Source of the DNA: Pseudomonas sp. RIT-PI-r
GTDB lineage: Bacteria; Pseudomonadota; Gammaproteobacteria; Pseudomonadales; Pseudomonadaceae
Assembly: GCF_001297015.1 (NCBI RefSeq)
Contig: NZ_LIGE01000025.1
Coordinates: 496,001 to 560,000 of the forward strand
DNA: 64,000 nucleotides
Direction: 5' to 3'
Shown here: one piece after another, positions 37,817 to 45,657 of the stretch
Layout: each line of letters opens with the position of its first letter
Numbering within the stretch: the stretch's first letter is position 1
Position numbers and translations under genes: made by a program
The notes under the pieces: generated by a model
The model's input: the letters and a program-made list of their open reading frames with translations, nothing else
Databases searched by the model: none
What the model was told of the DNA's origin: nothing

Positions 37817-38614
37817 TTAAAACCGCGTGCTTTTCAGAAACTCAGCCAGACGCGGTGATTGCGGGCGTTCGAACAGCTCCTTGGGAGGCCCCTGCTCTTC
37901 GATTCGCCCCTGATTCATGAAAACGATCTTGTCCGAGACCTCAAACGCAAAACGCATCTCGTGGGTCACCAGCAGCATGGTCATGCCGTCCTCGGCCAGG
38001 CCCTTGATCACGTTGAGTACTTCGCCGACCAGCTCCGGGTCGCGGGCTGAAGTCACTTCGTCGAACAGCATCAGGCTCGGGTTCATCGCGATAGCACGGG
38101 CAATCGCCACGCGCTGCTGCTGACCACCGGACAACTGGCCGGGGAAGTGATTGCGCCGCTCCAGTAAACCGACGCGCTCCAGCCATTTTTCGGCCAGCAC
38201 TACGGCTTCGTCCTTGTGCATCTTCTTCACCTTGAGCAGGCCCAGGGTGACGTTTTGCAACGCGGTCAGATGCGGGAACAGATTGAATTGCTGGAACGCC
38301 ATGCCGGTCATTGCGCGATGGCGGGCAATCACTTTTTCAGCGTGCCTGATGCGTTTGCCGTTGGTTTCGTCATAGCCGATCGATTCGCCGTCGAGCAGGA
38401 TCTGCCCGCCCTGAAACTCTTCGAGCATGTTCACGCAGCGCAGCAGCGTGGTTTTACCCGAACCGCTGGAGCCGATCAGCGTGACCACGTTGCCGCGCTG
38501 CATGCTCAAGTCGACCCCCTTAAGGACTTCGACCGCACCGTACTGCTTGTGCAAACCACGGATGTCCAGCAGCGGCTGGCCGTTTTGAACGTTGGAAACT
38601 TGAGCTTCAGTCAT
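37817..38614 (-). CDS. Polar amino-acid ABC transporter ATP-binding protein
   Basis: A 265-residue GlnQ/HisP-type ATPase. It has Walker [11 protein letters not shown]-loop [17 protein letters not shown], signature LSGGQQQR and Walker [13 protein letters not shown]. The D-loop reads SARD where SALD is common. The switch His is in [18 protein letters not shown] overlaps the stop of the following permease gene by 4 bases. It energises import with the two permeases and the binding protein that precede it in transcription. Confidence 0.93.
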   Translation of the reverse strand: MTEAQVSNVQNGQPLLDIRGLHKQYGAVEVLKGVDLSMQRGNVVTLIGSSGSGKTTLLRCVNMLEEFQGGQILLDGESIGYDETNGKRIRHAEKVIARHRAMTGMAFQQFNLFPHLTALQNVTLGLLKVKKMHKDEAVVLAEKWLERVGLLERRNHFPGQLSGGQQQRVAIARAIAMNPSLMLFDEVTSARDPELVGEVLNVIKGLAEDGMTMLLVTHEMRFAFEVSDKIVFMNQGRIEEQGPPKELFERPQSPRLAEFLKSTRF

Positions 38615-39273
38615 GGCAAGGCCACCCGCTTTTCAATGTGCCGGCCGAGTAATTCGATGCCGTAGTTGATGACGAAGAACAGAAAACCGGCGAACAGGTA
38701 AAACTCCAGGGTCATGAAGTTTCGGGCGATGATCTGTTGGGTGCTGAGGAGCAATTCGGCGACGCCGATCACTGAGAGCAAGGTCGAGGCCTTGACGATT
38801 TCGGTGGATGAGTTGACCCAGGTCGGCAGGATCTGCCGCAGTGCCTGAGGCAACAACACGTAGCCGAGGGATTGGTAGAACGTCAGGCCGATGGCCTGGC
38901 TCGCTTCCATCTGTCCGCGGGGCAAGGCTTGCAGCGCGCCACGGACAATTTCGGCGACGTGCGAGCCACAAAACAGCGTCAGGCCCAAGGCGCCGGCCTG
39001 GAACGCGCTGATCTGCCAGCCGAGCGCCGGCGCCATATAGAAGCAGGCCAGCACCAGCACAAACACCGGCGTGCCACGAATCAGATCGACGTAAAAACGA
39101 AACGGCGCGCGCATCCAGAACTTGCCGTAGGTCAGCACCAGACCGGCGACCACGCCGAGCATCGTGCCGAGCAGAATTGCCAGCGCCGACACTTGCACAC
39201 TGGTCAGGAAACCCTGCCAAAGCGGTTCACGGGCGACCCACAATTCATGTAACCAACTGGGAGATTCGTACAT
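38611..39273 (-). CDS. Polar amino-acid ABC transporter permease 2
   Basis: A 220-residue HisMQ-type permease with about five membrane segments. The EAA loop reads [33 protein letters not shown]. The N-terminal [25 protein letters not shown] is typical. It is encoded next to a second similar permease (9 bases apart), so the transporter works as a heterodimer. Confidence 0.93.
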   Translation of the reverse strand: MYESPSWLHELWVAREPLWQGFLTSVQVSALAILLGTMLGVVAGLVLTYGKFWMRAPFRFYVDLIRGTPVFVLVLACFYMAPALGWQISAFQAGALGLTLFCGSHVAEIVRGALQALPRGQMEASQAIGLTFYQSLGYVLLPQALRQILPTWVNSSTEIVKASTLLSVIGVAELLLSTQQIIARNFMTLEFYLFAGFLFFVINYGIELLGRHIEKRVALP

Positions 39274-39282
39274 CGCAGCCTC

Positions 39283-39945
39283 CTATCGGCGGATTGCCAA
39301 ACGCTGCTCCAGGTATCGCAGCAGCATGGCAATGAGGTAACAGGCCGCGACATACAACGCCGTGGTCACCAGCCAGGTTTCAATCACCCGGTAGCTTTCG
39401 ACGTTGATCTTGCGCGCGTAATAGGTCAGCTCCGGCACCGCAATCGCGGCGGCCAGCGAGGTGTCCTTGAACAGCGAGATGAAGTTGTTCGACAACGCCG
39501 GTAAAACATTGCGCAGCATCACCGGCACGGTGACATAGGCCTTGACCTGCCACTCGCCAAGACCGATCGCCAGTCCGGCTTCGCGCTGCCCTTTGGGAAT
39601 GCTCAGCAAACCGCCGCGGAACACTTCAGTCAGATATGCGCCGGCATACAGCGACAACGTAATGATGAACGAAGGGATCTTGTCCAGACGGATCCCAAGG
39701 CTCGGCAGTGCAAAGTAGATCAACAGAATCAACACCAGAATCGGCGTGTTACGCACCACCGTGACGTACACCGAAGCCAGCACCCGCAGGGCGCGATGCT
39801 TTGACAGCAGCGCAAACGCCATCAGCAGGCCGATCACGCAGCCGATGGCGATCGACACCAGTGCCAGTTCGAGGCCCAGACCGAGCCCCGCCAGCAAGGT
39901 GTCGAAATCGCGCCACACGGCGGCAAAGTTCAACTGATAGTTCAT
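39283..39945 (-). CDS. Polar amino-acid ABC transporter permease 1
   Basis: A 220-residue permease of the same family. It has LLAGLGLGLELALVSIAIGCVIG, VVRNTPILVLILLIYFALP and the EAA loop KGQREAGLAIGLGEWQVKAYVTVPVMLRNVLPALSNN. It follows the binding-protein gene after 51 bases. Confidence 0.93.
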   Translation of the reverse strand: MNYQLNFAAVWRDFDTLLAGLGLGLELALVSIAIGCVIGLLMAFALLSKHRALRVLASVYVTVVRNTPILVLILLIYFALPSLGIRLDKIPSFIITLSLYAGAYLTEVFRGGLLSIPKGQREAGLAIGLGEWQVKAYVTVPVMLRNVLPALSNNFISLFKDTSLAAAIAVPELTYYARKINVESYRVIETWLVTTALYVAACYLIAMLLRYLEQRLAIRR

Positions 39946-39996
39946 GGTCAGCAGTACCTTGAGCGGGGCGACGTGAATCGCCCCACTCTCACGGGA

Positions 39997-40845
39997 TCAT
40001 TTGAATTCGACTGGGAAACCGATGGCGGGCGACGGCAGATCTACGCCGAACCATTGCTTGAACGACGCCGCGTAAGTCGGGAATTCAACACCGGTCATGG
40101 CCTCATGCAACGCGGTGTTGACGAAATTCAACCAATCCTGATCGCCGCGTTTAACCGCACACGCGTAGGTTTGCGGGCTCCAGGCATAGGTCGGACTGCG
40201 GTAGCGGCCAGGGTTCTGCACCATCAGGTATTTGACCGAGGACTGGTCGGTGGCGGCGGCATCGGCGCGGCCGGAGTTCACCGCCTGATACATCAAGTCG
40301 ACGCTGTCGTACTGATCGACCTTGGCTTTGGGCAGTGCCTGGTGCACCAGTTCTTCGGCGTAGACGTTCTGCAGCACCGCCACGGTGACGCTGTCGCCGG
40401 CGGCTTGCAGGTCTTCGATTTCCTTGTACTTGCTGTTGTTCGGCAGTAACAGGCCGACGCCTTCGCGGTAGTACGGCAGCGTGAATGCGACTTGCTGCGC
40501 ACGACTGGCGGTGACGGTGATGAACTGGCAGCTCATGTCGACCTTGTCGGTCAGCAGATTGGGAATCCGCGCATCGGACGACTGCACCACGAACTCGACC
40601 TTGCTCGGATCGTTGAACAGACCTTTGGCGACGATCCGCGCAATGTCGATATCAAAACCCTGCAACTTGCCGTCCGCGCCCTGGAAATGCCACGGCGCAT
40701 TGGTGCTGCCGGTGCCGACAATCAATTTCCCCCGGGCCAGAACACTGTCGAGCTTGCCGTCGGCTGCCTGGGCCATACCCATGACAGCGGACGAAGCCGC
40801 GAAAACAAAAACACACGCTTTGAACAACGAAGGACGGCGATGCAT
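39997..40845 (-). CDS. Polar amino-acid ABC transporter, periplasmic binding protein
   Basis: A 282-residue family-3 solute-binding protein. A signal peptide (LFKACVFVFAASSAVMGMAQA) precedes ADGKLDSVLARGKLIVGTG. The ligand-site region APWHFQGADGKLQGFDIDIARIV has changes from standard amino-acid binders, in line with an unusual ligand. MSCQFITVTASRAQQVAFTLPYYREGVGLLLP follows the family pattern. It is the first gene of the minus-strand cluster that includes the dehydratase and KDG kinase. ATG at 40845 is used because GGAG lies 8-9 bases before it; a GTG three codons upstream overlaps that site. Confidence 0.92.
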   Translation of the reverse strand: MHRRPSLFKACVFVFAASSAVMGMAQAADGKLDSVLARGKLIVGTGSTNAPWHFQGADGKLQGFDIDIARIVAKGLFNDPSKVEFVVQSSDARIPNLLTDKVDMSCQFITVTASRAQQVAFTLPYYREGVGLLLPNNSKYKEIEDLQAAGDSVTVAVLQNVYAEELVHQALPKAKVDQYDSVDLMYQAVNSGRADAAATDQSSVKYLMVQNPGRYRSPTYAWSPQTYACAVKRGDQDWLNFVNTALHEAMTGVEFPTYAASFKQWFGVDLPSPAIGFPVEFK

Positions 40846-40870
40846 GGCAAGCACTCCAGATTTGTGTTTA

Positions 40871-40886
40871 TTCCGCTATACCGGAA
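40871..40886 (-). promoter_or_regulatory. Candidate operator upstream of the binding-protein gene
   Basis: TTCCGCTATACCGGAA is an inverted repeat (TTCCG-N6-CGGAA) 26 bases before the start codon, with a further CGGAA copy 18 bases upstream. An IclR regulator encoded in the cluster is the obvious candidate to bind it. This is inference from position and symmetry. Confidence 0.5.
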
Positions 40887-41130
40887 CACGGTTTGTTACT
40901 ACGGAATAGACAGCAGAAAGTGTGCCACAGGATTCAGTCAGAATCTGCAATGGATTGAAATGTTTCTGGAATCAATGGGATGCAGCAAGCAGGGAAGTTA
41001 TCGCGAGACGCAACTTGGATTGAACGCGCTACTGTGGGCTACACACCGCGAGTAGGAGGTTCCCATTTGGGGCTTGGGTGATCCGGTTCGGTGCAAACCC
41101 TGAGACATGGATTCAGCTTTTAAAAGCAAT

Positions 41131-41229
41131 TCAGCGTTTGGCGGCTTCTTTATAACCATCGCCCCGTTCCCGTTTACCGACAGCTATCACGGTGACGATC
41201 AAGATTTCATCCTTGACACTCCAGCTCAT
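41131..41229 (-). pseudogene. RelE-type toxin with internal deletion (32 codons left)
   Basis: The frame begins MSWSVKDEILIVTVIAVGKR and ends ERGDGYKEAAKR. The second half matches the C terminus of RelE/ParE-type toxins, commonly VVVxVxAVGKRexxxVYxxAxxR, while the catalytic middle is missing. Its ATG overlaps the antitoxin stop as ATGA, the usual coupled arrangement, so the start and the end survive and about 50-60 codons between them have been lost in frame. The remaining piece cannot be an active ribonuclease. Confidence 0.7.
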
Positions 41230-41476
41230 AAGTCATCTATCGAGACCTTGATAGTCGGGTCATTTTCCCGCTCCTTGCAGAGCGCTATCAACTCCAGGTC
41301 CTCCAGGCGCGCCATCATCGTCTCGTACTCTTTGGCGGGTACACAGTAAAACGCTGGCTCATTTCGGTTGAGAATCGCGACTGACTGCCCCCCCCCCCAG
41401 CGGCGACGGTTCCCATCGGGTTTTTTTTCAATTCGGAAATACTCGCAACTACGTGAGAAAGAATGATGTGTGCCAT
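41226..41476 (-). pseudogene. Phd/YefM-type antitoxin, frameshifted in a homopolymer
   Basis: The minus strand reads MAHIILSHVVASISELKKNP and then MGTVAAGG in one frame, and after the run of 11 G (C on the plus strand) continues in another frame as QSVAILNRNEPAFYCVPAKE and YETMMARLEDLELIALCKER. Together these make a normal Phd/YefM antitoxin of about 83 residues ending VSIDDL. Nine or twelve G would restore the frame; eleven do not. AAGGAG precedes the ATG at 41476. Either a slippage mutation, a phase-variable switch or a sequencing error explains the break. The toxin that follows is deleted. Confidence 0.75.
41388..41398. repeat. Homopolymer tract of 11 C
   Basis: Eleven C in a row lie inside the antitoxin coding sequence and are the exact site of its frameshift. 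Confidence 0.95.
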
Positions 41477-41725
41477 GACGGTACTCCTTAAGGGGCTTTG
41501 AGTGGCACCCAAAATAGCACTCCAAACGAGTCATGACTCCAATGCGACTGAAGATATCATGCGTTCTTTTCCGACGTTTCTGTCTTGCTCGTCGGGTAGC
41601 TCTCGTAAATTCGTAGGAAAAAACTCACGGTTTTTACGCGCACCTGTAATTTCTGACAGTAGACCTTCTTGCCCCCTCTCCTTTAACGTCATTGAACCTA
41701 CAAGGTCATTGAAAAGGAGATTTCA
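41477..41725. other. Intergenic stretch upstream of the thioredoxin-like gene
   Basis: No gene is evident. AAAAGGAGATTTCA gives a strong ribosome site for the gene at 41726. CACGGTTTTTACGCGCACC and nearby AT-rich blocks may hold its promoter, but no clear -35/-10 pair can be named. Confidence 0.4.
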
Positions 41726-42157
41726 ATGAAAGCCATCGCATCGAATACCGATCTGGCTCCGGTTTATTGCAAAGCCCTGAAAACCTGGCGCCCAGTGATT
41801 CTTTATTTCGCCAACGAACACTGCCCGGCCTGCGAATGGGCCGGGCCGATCTTTCGTCAGACAGCCGAGCCGTACCGGCAGCGCGCCGACATTTATATGC
41901 TCAACACCAGCGAGTCGCCCCGCCATCCGCAAGTGACCGGCACGCCGACAGTGCTGTTCTACAAGAATGGCAGGCTGGTGAAAAAGCTCAAAGGCATCGG
42001 CACCGAAGAAACGCTTGCACGGGTTTTCGCCGAGCATATCGGCAGGACCAAAGCCCCCTCCGCCCCCCGCAAACCCTCGCATGATCTGACCTGGCTTCGG
42101 CAGACCCTGCGCACCCTCTGTACGATCCCACGCGCAAGCCGATGGGACTTTTCCTGA
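41726..42157 (+). CDS. Thioredoxin-like protein
   Basis: A 143-residue protein with a thioredoxin fold over residues about 10-110. The active site is Cys33-Pro-Ala-Cys36 in NEHCPACEWAGP, not the usual WCGPC, and the cis-proline loop is VTGTPTVLFYKNG. A basic tail of about 35 residues follows. There is no signal peptide, so it is cytoplasmic. It may act as a disulfide reductase for unknown partners. A hairpin with a T-rich tail 15 bases after the stop separates it from the wecB operon. Confidence 0.85.
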   Translation: MKAIASNTDLAPVYCKALKTWRPVILYFANEHCPACEWAGPIFRQTAEPYRQRADIYMLNTSESPRHPQVTGTPTVLFYKNGRLVKKLKGIGTEETLARVFAEHIGRTKAPSAPRKPSHDLTWLRQTLRTLCTIPRASRWDFS

Positions 42158-42169
42158 AGTTTCCATCCA

Positions 42170-42198
42170 AAAAGCCATCAACTGATGGCACTTTCTTC
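42170..42198 (+). terminator. Probable terminator of the thioredoxin-like gene
   Basis: GCCATCA at 42174 pairs with TGATGGC at 42183 around a 2-base loop, followed by ACTTTCTT. The stem is short. Confidence 0.55.
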
Positions 42199-42285
42199 CT
42201 GAATCATCGGTAACAAACAAGCCCCAAACCTGATTGGACAAGCTCCCATCCGGCTGCTTTTCTTTATTTCTCAGTAAGAGAACAC

Positions 42286-42301
42286 GCGAAAGGCGTTTCG
42301 C
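42286..42301. promoter_or_regulatory. Short perfect inverted repeat in the wecB operon leader
   Basis: GCGAAAGGCGTTTCGC has 6-base arms around 4 bases, 30 bases before the wecB start and ahead of its AGGAGGGG ribosome site. It could be an operator or an mRNA hairpin. No -10/-35 pair is obvious. Confidence 0.35.
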
Positions 42302-42331
42302 CCCAGCGTTGCAAAGTCCAGGAGGGGGTCA

Positions 42332-43486
42332 ATGTCTTTTAAAGTCATGATGGTTTTCGGTACTCGCCCGGAGGCCATCAAAATGGCCCCGCTCGCTCGG
42401 GTTCTGCGTCACTGGCCTGACATCCAACTGAACATCTGCTCCACCGGCCAGCATCGCGAGATGCTCACTCAGGTGCTGGACGCCTTCGAGCTGACGGTGG
42501 ATGAAGACCTGCACGTGATGACCCAGGGCCAGACCCTCAACGGTTTGTCGCAGCATTTGCTGGCACAGCTTGATCAGGCCTACGAACGGGTCAAACCGGA
42601 CATCGTGCTGGTCCACGGTGACACCACCACCAGCTTCATCGCCGCCCTCGCCGCGTTCAATCGGCAACTGCCCATCGGCCACGTTGAAGCCGGCCTGCGC
42701 ACCGGCAATCTGCGCGCACCGTGGCCTGAAGAGGCCAATCGACGCCTGACCGGCGTCATCGCCGACCTGCACTTCCCACCGACATCGAAATCCGCCGCCA
42801 ATCTGCTGCGCGAAGGCGTGCCCGAAGACAACATCGAAATCACCGGCAACACGGTGATCGATGCCTTGTTGTGGATGCGTGCCCACCAGCAACAAACCGA
42901 TTGGCAGCCAGCAGCTGATTCACCTTTGGCAGTGCTTGATGATCAGCGCAGGATGATTCTGGTCACCAGCCATCGTCGGGAAAACCTCGGCGATGGTTTT
43001 CAGAATATTTGTCAGGCCTTGGCAGAACTCGCCGAGCGTTACCCGGACGTGCAATTCGTTTATCCGGTACACCTCAATCCGCTGGTGCAGGAGGTGGTGT
43101 ACGGCATGCTCGCCAACAAACCCAACATCTATCTGGTCGCACCACAGGATTATCCGAATTTCGTCTGGCTCATGGGCCGTGCGCACTTCATCCTCACCGA
43201 CTCCGGCGGCGTGCAGGAAGAAGCCCCCGCCATCGGCAAACCGCTGCTGGTGTTGCGCGACGTCACCGAACGGCCCTCGGTGCTGGAAAGCGGCACCATG
43301 CTGCTGGTCGGCACCGACAAGGCCCGCATCATCAAGGAAGCCGCGCAACTGCTCGACGACGAAGAGACCTATACGCGCATGAGCCGTGTGCATTTCCCTT
43401 ATGGCGATGGTCACGCCAGCGAATTGATTGCCTCCCGCCTGCACGCCTGGTTGAGCGCACGCTCGGCGGCGGGTAACGGGGTATGA
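42332..43486 (+). CDS. wecB: UDP-N-acetylglucosamine 2-epimerase (non-hydrolysing)
   Basis: A 384-residue cytoplasmic enzyme that interconverts UDP-GlcNAc and UDP-ManNAc. It has MVFGTRPEAIKMAPLARVLR, VLVHGDTTTSF, HVEAGLRTGNLRAPWPEEANRR, VTSHRRENLGDG and HFILTDSGGVQEEAPAIGKPLLVLRDVTERPS, all conserved in WecB. It is the first gene of a tight operon; its stop overlaps the nfrB start as ATGA. In E. coli WecB supplies the ManNAc precursor for the NfrB polysaccharide, so its place here has a clear meaning. AGGAGGGG lies 9 bases before the ATG. Confidence 0.95.
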   Translation: MSFKVMMVFGTRPEAIKMAPLARVLRHWPDIQLNICSTGQHREMLTQVLDAFELTVDEDLHVMTQGQTLNGLSQHLLAQLDQAYERVKPDIVLVHGDTTTSFIAALAAFNRQLPIGHVEAGLRTGNLRAPWPEEANRRLTGVIADLHFPPTSKSAANLLREGVPEDNIEITGNTVIDALLWMRAHQQQTDWQPAADSPLAVLDDQRRMILVTSHRRENLGDGFQNICQALAELAERYPDVQFVYPVHLNPLVQEVVYGMLANKPNIYLVAPQDYPNFVWLMGRAHFILTDSGGVQEEAPAIGKPLLVLRDVTERPSVLESGTMLLVGTDKARIIKEAAQLLDDEETYTRMSRVHFPYGDGHASELIASRLHAWLSARSAAGNGV

Positions 43487-45657
43487 GTCTGGGTTGGGTC
43501 GATTTCTTTGCGTATGTGTTGTTTGCTCTCAAATATGTGGCGATTGTCCTCGCCTTGTTGATGTTCATCCTGGGTCTGGATGACCTGTTCATCGACCTTG
43601 TGTACTGGGGCCGCAGGCTGATCCGGCGCTGGCGGATCTACGAAAAATTCGAGCGCGCCGATGAGGAGCGTCTGTACGCGATCCCGGAAAAACCGCTGGC
43701 GATCATGGTCCCGGCATGGAATGAAGTCGGTGTGGTCGGCGAAATGGCGCGCCTTGCTGCCTCGACCATCGACTATGAGAACTATCAGATTTTTGTCGGC
43801 ACCTACCCCAACGACTGCGAAACTCAAGCCGACGTCGATGCGGTTTGCCAGCATTACCCCAACGTGCACAAAGTGGTCTGCGCCCGCCCTGGCCCGACCA
43901 GCAAGGCCGACTGCCTGAACAACATCATCGACGCGATCCTGCGCTTTGAAAGCGAGGCAAAAATCCAGTTCGCCGGGTTCATCCTGCACGACGCCGAAGA
44001 CGTGATTTCGCCGATGGAATTGCGTCTGTACAACTATCTTCTGCCTAACAAGGACCTGATCCAGATCCCGGTCTACCCCTATGCACCGGAATGGAAAGGC
44101 TTCACTGCCGGTCACTATGTCGATGAGTTCGCCGAGAACCACGGCAAGGACGTCATCGTCCGCGAGGCCTTGACCGGTCAGGTGCCCAGCGCCGGCGTCG
44201 GCACCTGCTTCAGCCGCAAGGCCATCAGCGCCCTGCTCGAAGACGGCGACGGTATCGCTTTCGATGTACAGAGTCTCACCGAAGACTACGACATCGGCTT
44301 CCGCCTCAAGCAGAAAGGCATGAAGTGCATTTTCGCCCGCTACTCGGTCAGCAATCCGAAACTGGCGCTGGAGCAACCGTGGGTGTTCGGCATGAACCGC
44401 GAGTTCTCCCAAGTGATCTGTGTCCGTGAACATTTTCCTCGAGATTTGCAGCACGCGATCCGGCAGAAATCGCGCTGGATCGTCGGCATCGTGTTTCAGG
44501 GCACCAAGAACCTTGGCTGGAGCCGCAAGGGCCTGCTCAACTATTTCCTCTGGCGCGACCGACGCGGCCTGATTGCCTACATGCTGAGTTTTCTGGTCAA
44601 CCTGCTGTTTGTTGTATTGATCGTCATGTGGCTGGTGACGGTGGTTTCTCCAGAGTCGTGGCGTTACCCGTCGATTCTCTCCGACAGTTCCATCCTGCCC
44701 GTGCTGCTCTGGCTGAACGGTTTCATGCTGCTCAACCGCCTGTTCCAGCGCGGCTGGTTCGTCACCCGTTATTACGGACTGGGCGAGGGCCTGCTGTCGG
44801 CACCACGAATGATGTGGAGCAACTTCGTGAACTTCTTCGCCAATCTGCGCGCGCTGAAACAGGTCATGGAAATGGGCGACTCCCGCCGCGTGGCGTGGGA
44901 CAAGACCACCCATGAGTTCCCCGCCCTGACCAAAGCCCAACGCACACCGCTGGGCCATCGTCTGGTGGAAAAAGGCTTGCTGACCGAGGAACAACTGGAA
45001 GCGGCGATCACCAGTCCGGTACGTCGACGTCTGGGACGTGAATTGTTGTTGCGCGAGTACATCGACAGTACGCAACTGGTGCAGGCGCTGGCAGAACAAC
45101 TCGACCTGGAGTGGGCGCCGCTCAATCCATTCAAACTCGACAAACGCCTGATCGATGCCGTGCCGCGCCGCGTGGCCTCGCACTATGGCGTGCTGCCGGT
45201 CGCTGAAGATGGCGAAACCCTGGTGCTGGCGTCGGAAGGCCCGGTCAGTCAGGTGTCGCTCGGCGCGATCAGCCGTCAATTGAAACGCCCGGTACGCTGC
45301 CGACTGGCACCGCAGGGCCGGGTGACTTTGGGGATTCGTCACTGGTACGCGAGCCCCCGTCAGAATGCGCAAGTGCGTCATATGCTTGAAGTGCTGGAGC
45401 GTCACCAGGACGATGAAGCCTTGCTGGAACGCGTCAGCCGCCATCAGGTGTTGCTGGGCAATTTGCTGCAGGTACGCGGGATGGTGCCCCCCACCCTGTT
45501 CAATCAGGCGTTGATCGATTTCGACGCCGAGAAGATGTCACTCGGCGAACACCTGATCTCCCGGGGCATGATCACCCAGGAAGTACTCGATCAGGCACTG
45601 GCCGACCAGGCCAGCGAACAACAAGCCGCCTACCGCATCGTCCGGGAGGTCGCATGA
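43483..45657 (+). CDS. nfrB: NfrB-like glycosyltransferase with c-di-GMP-binding MshEN region
   Basis: A 724-residue inner-membrane protein. An N-terminal segment pair precedes a GT2 domain with AIMVPAWNE, the metal motif HDAED (about residue 169), the base TEDYD (about 266) and QKSRW (about 327), as in processive synthases. Three membrane segments follow (about 365-440). The last 240 residues carry MshEN units, best seen in RRLGRELLLREYIDSTQL with VQALAEQ (about 512-537), and again in MSLGEHLISRGMITQEVLDQ. MshEN binds c-di-GMP. The protein matches phage N4 adsorption protein B, a synthase of a ManNAc-containing polysaccharide in E. coli. It overlaps wecB and nfrA by 4 bases each. Confidence 0.9.
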   Translation: MSLGWVDFFAYVLFALKYVAIVLALLMFILGLDDLFIDLVYWGRRLIRRWRIYEKFERADEERLYAIPEKPLAIMVPAWNEVGVVGEMARLAASTIDYENYQIFVGTYPNDCETQADVDAVCQHYPNVHKVVCARPGPTSKADCLNNIIDAILRFESEAKIQFAGFILHDAEDVISPMELRLYNYLLPNKDLIQIPVYPYAPEWKGFTAGHYVDEFAENHGKDVIVREALTGQVPSAGVGTCFSRKAISALLEDGDGIAFDVQSLTEDYDIGFRLKQKGMKCIFARYSVSNPKLALEQPWVFGMNREFSQVICVREHFPRDLQHAIRQKSRWIVGIVFQGTKNLGWSRKGLLNYFLWRDRRGLIAYMLSFLVNLLFVVLIVMWLVTVVSPESWRYPSILSDSSILPVLLWLNGFMLLNRLFQRGWFVTRYYGLGEGLLSAPRMMWSNFVNFFANLRALKQVMEMGDSRRVAWDKTTHEFPALTKAQRTPLGHRLVEKGLLTEEQLEAAITSPVRRRLGRELLLREYIDSTQLVQALAEQLDLEWAPLNPFKLDKRLIDAVPRRVASHYGVLPVAEDGETLVLASEGPVSQVSLGAISRQLKRPVRCRLAPQGRVTLGIRHWYASPRQNAQVRHMLEVLERHQDDEALLERVSRHQVLLGNLLQVRGMVPPTLFNQALIDFDAEKMSLGEHLISRGMITQEVLDQALADQASEQQAAYRIVREVA

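Noticed and set aside
43411..45444. 677-codon minus-strand frame opposite nfrB
   Set aside because: It lies antisense to a well-supported glycosyltransferase and shows low-complexity Asp/His/Gln composition typical of shadows.
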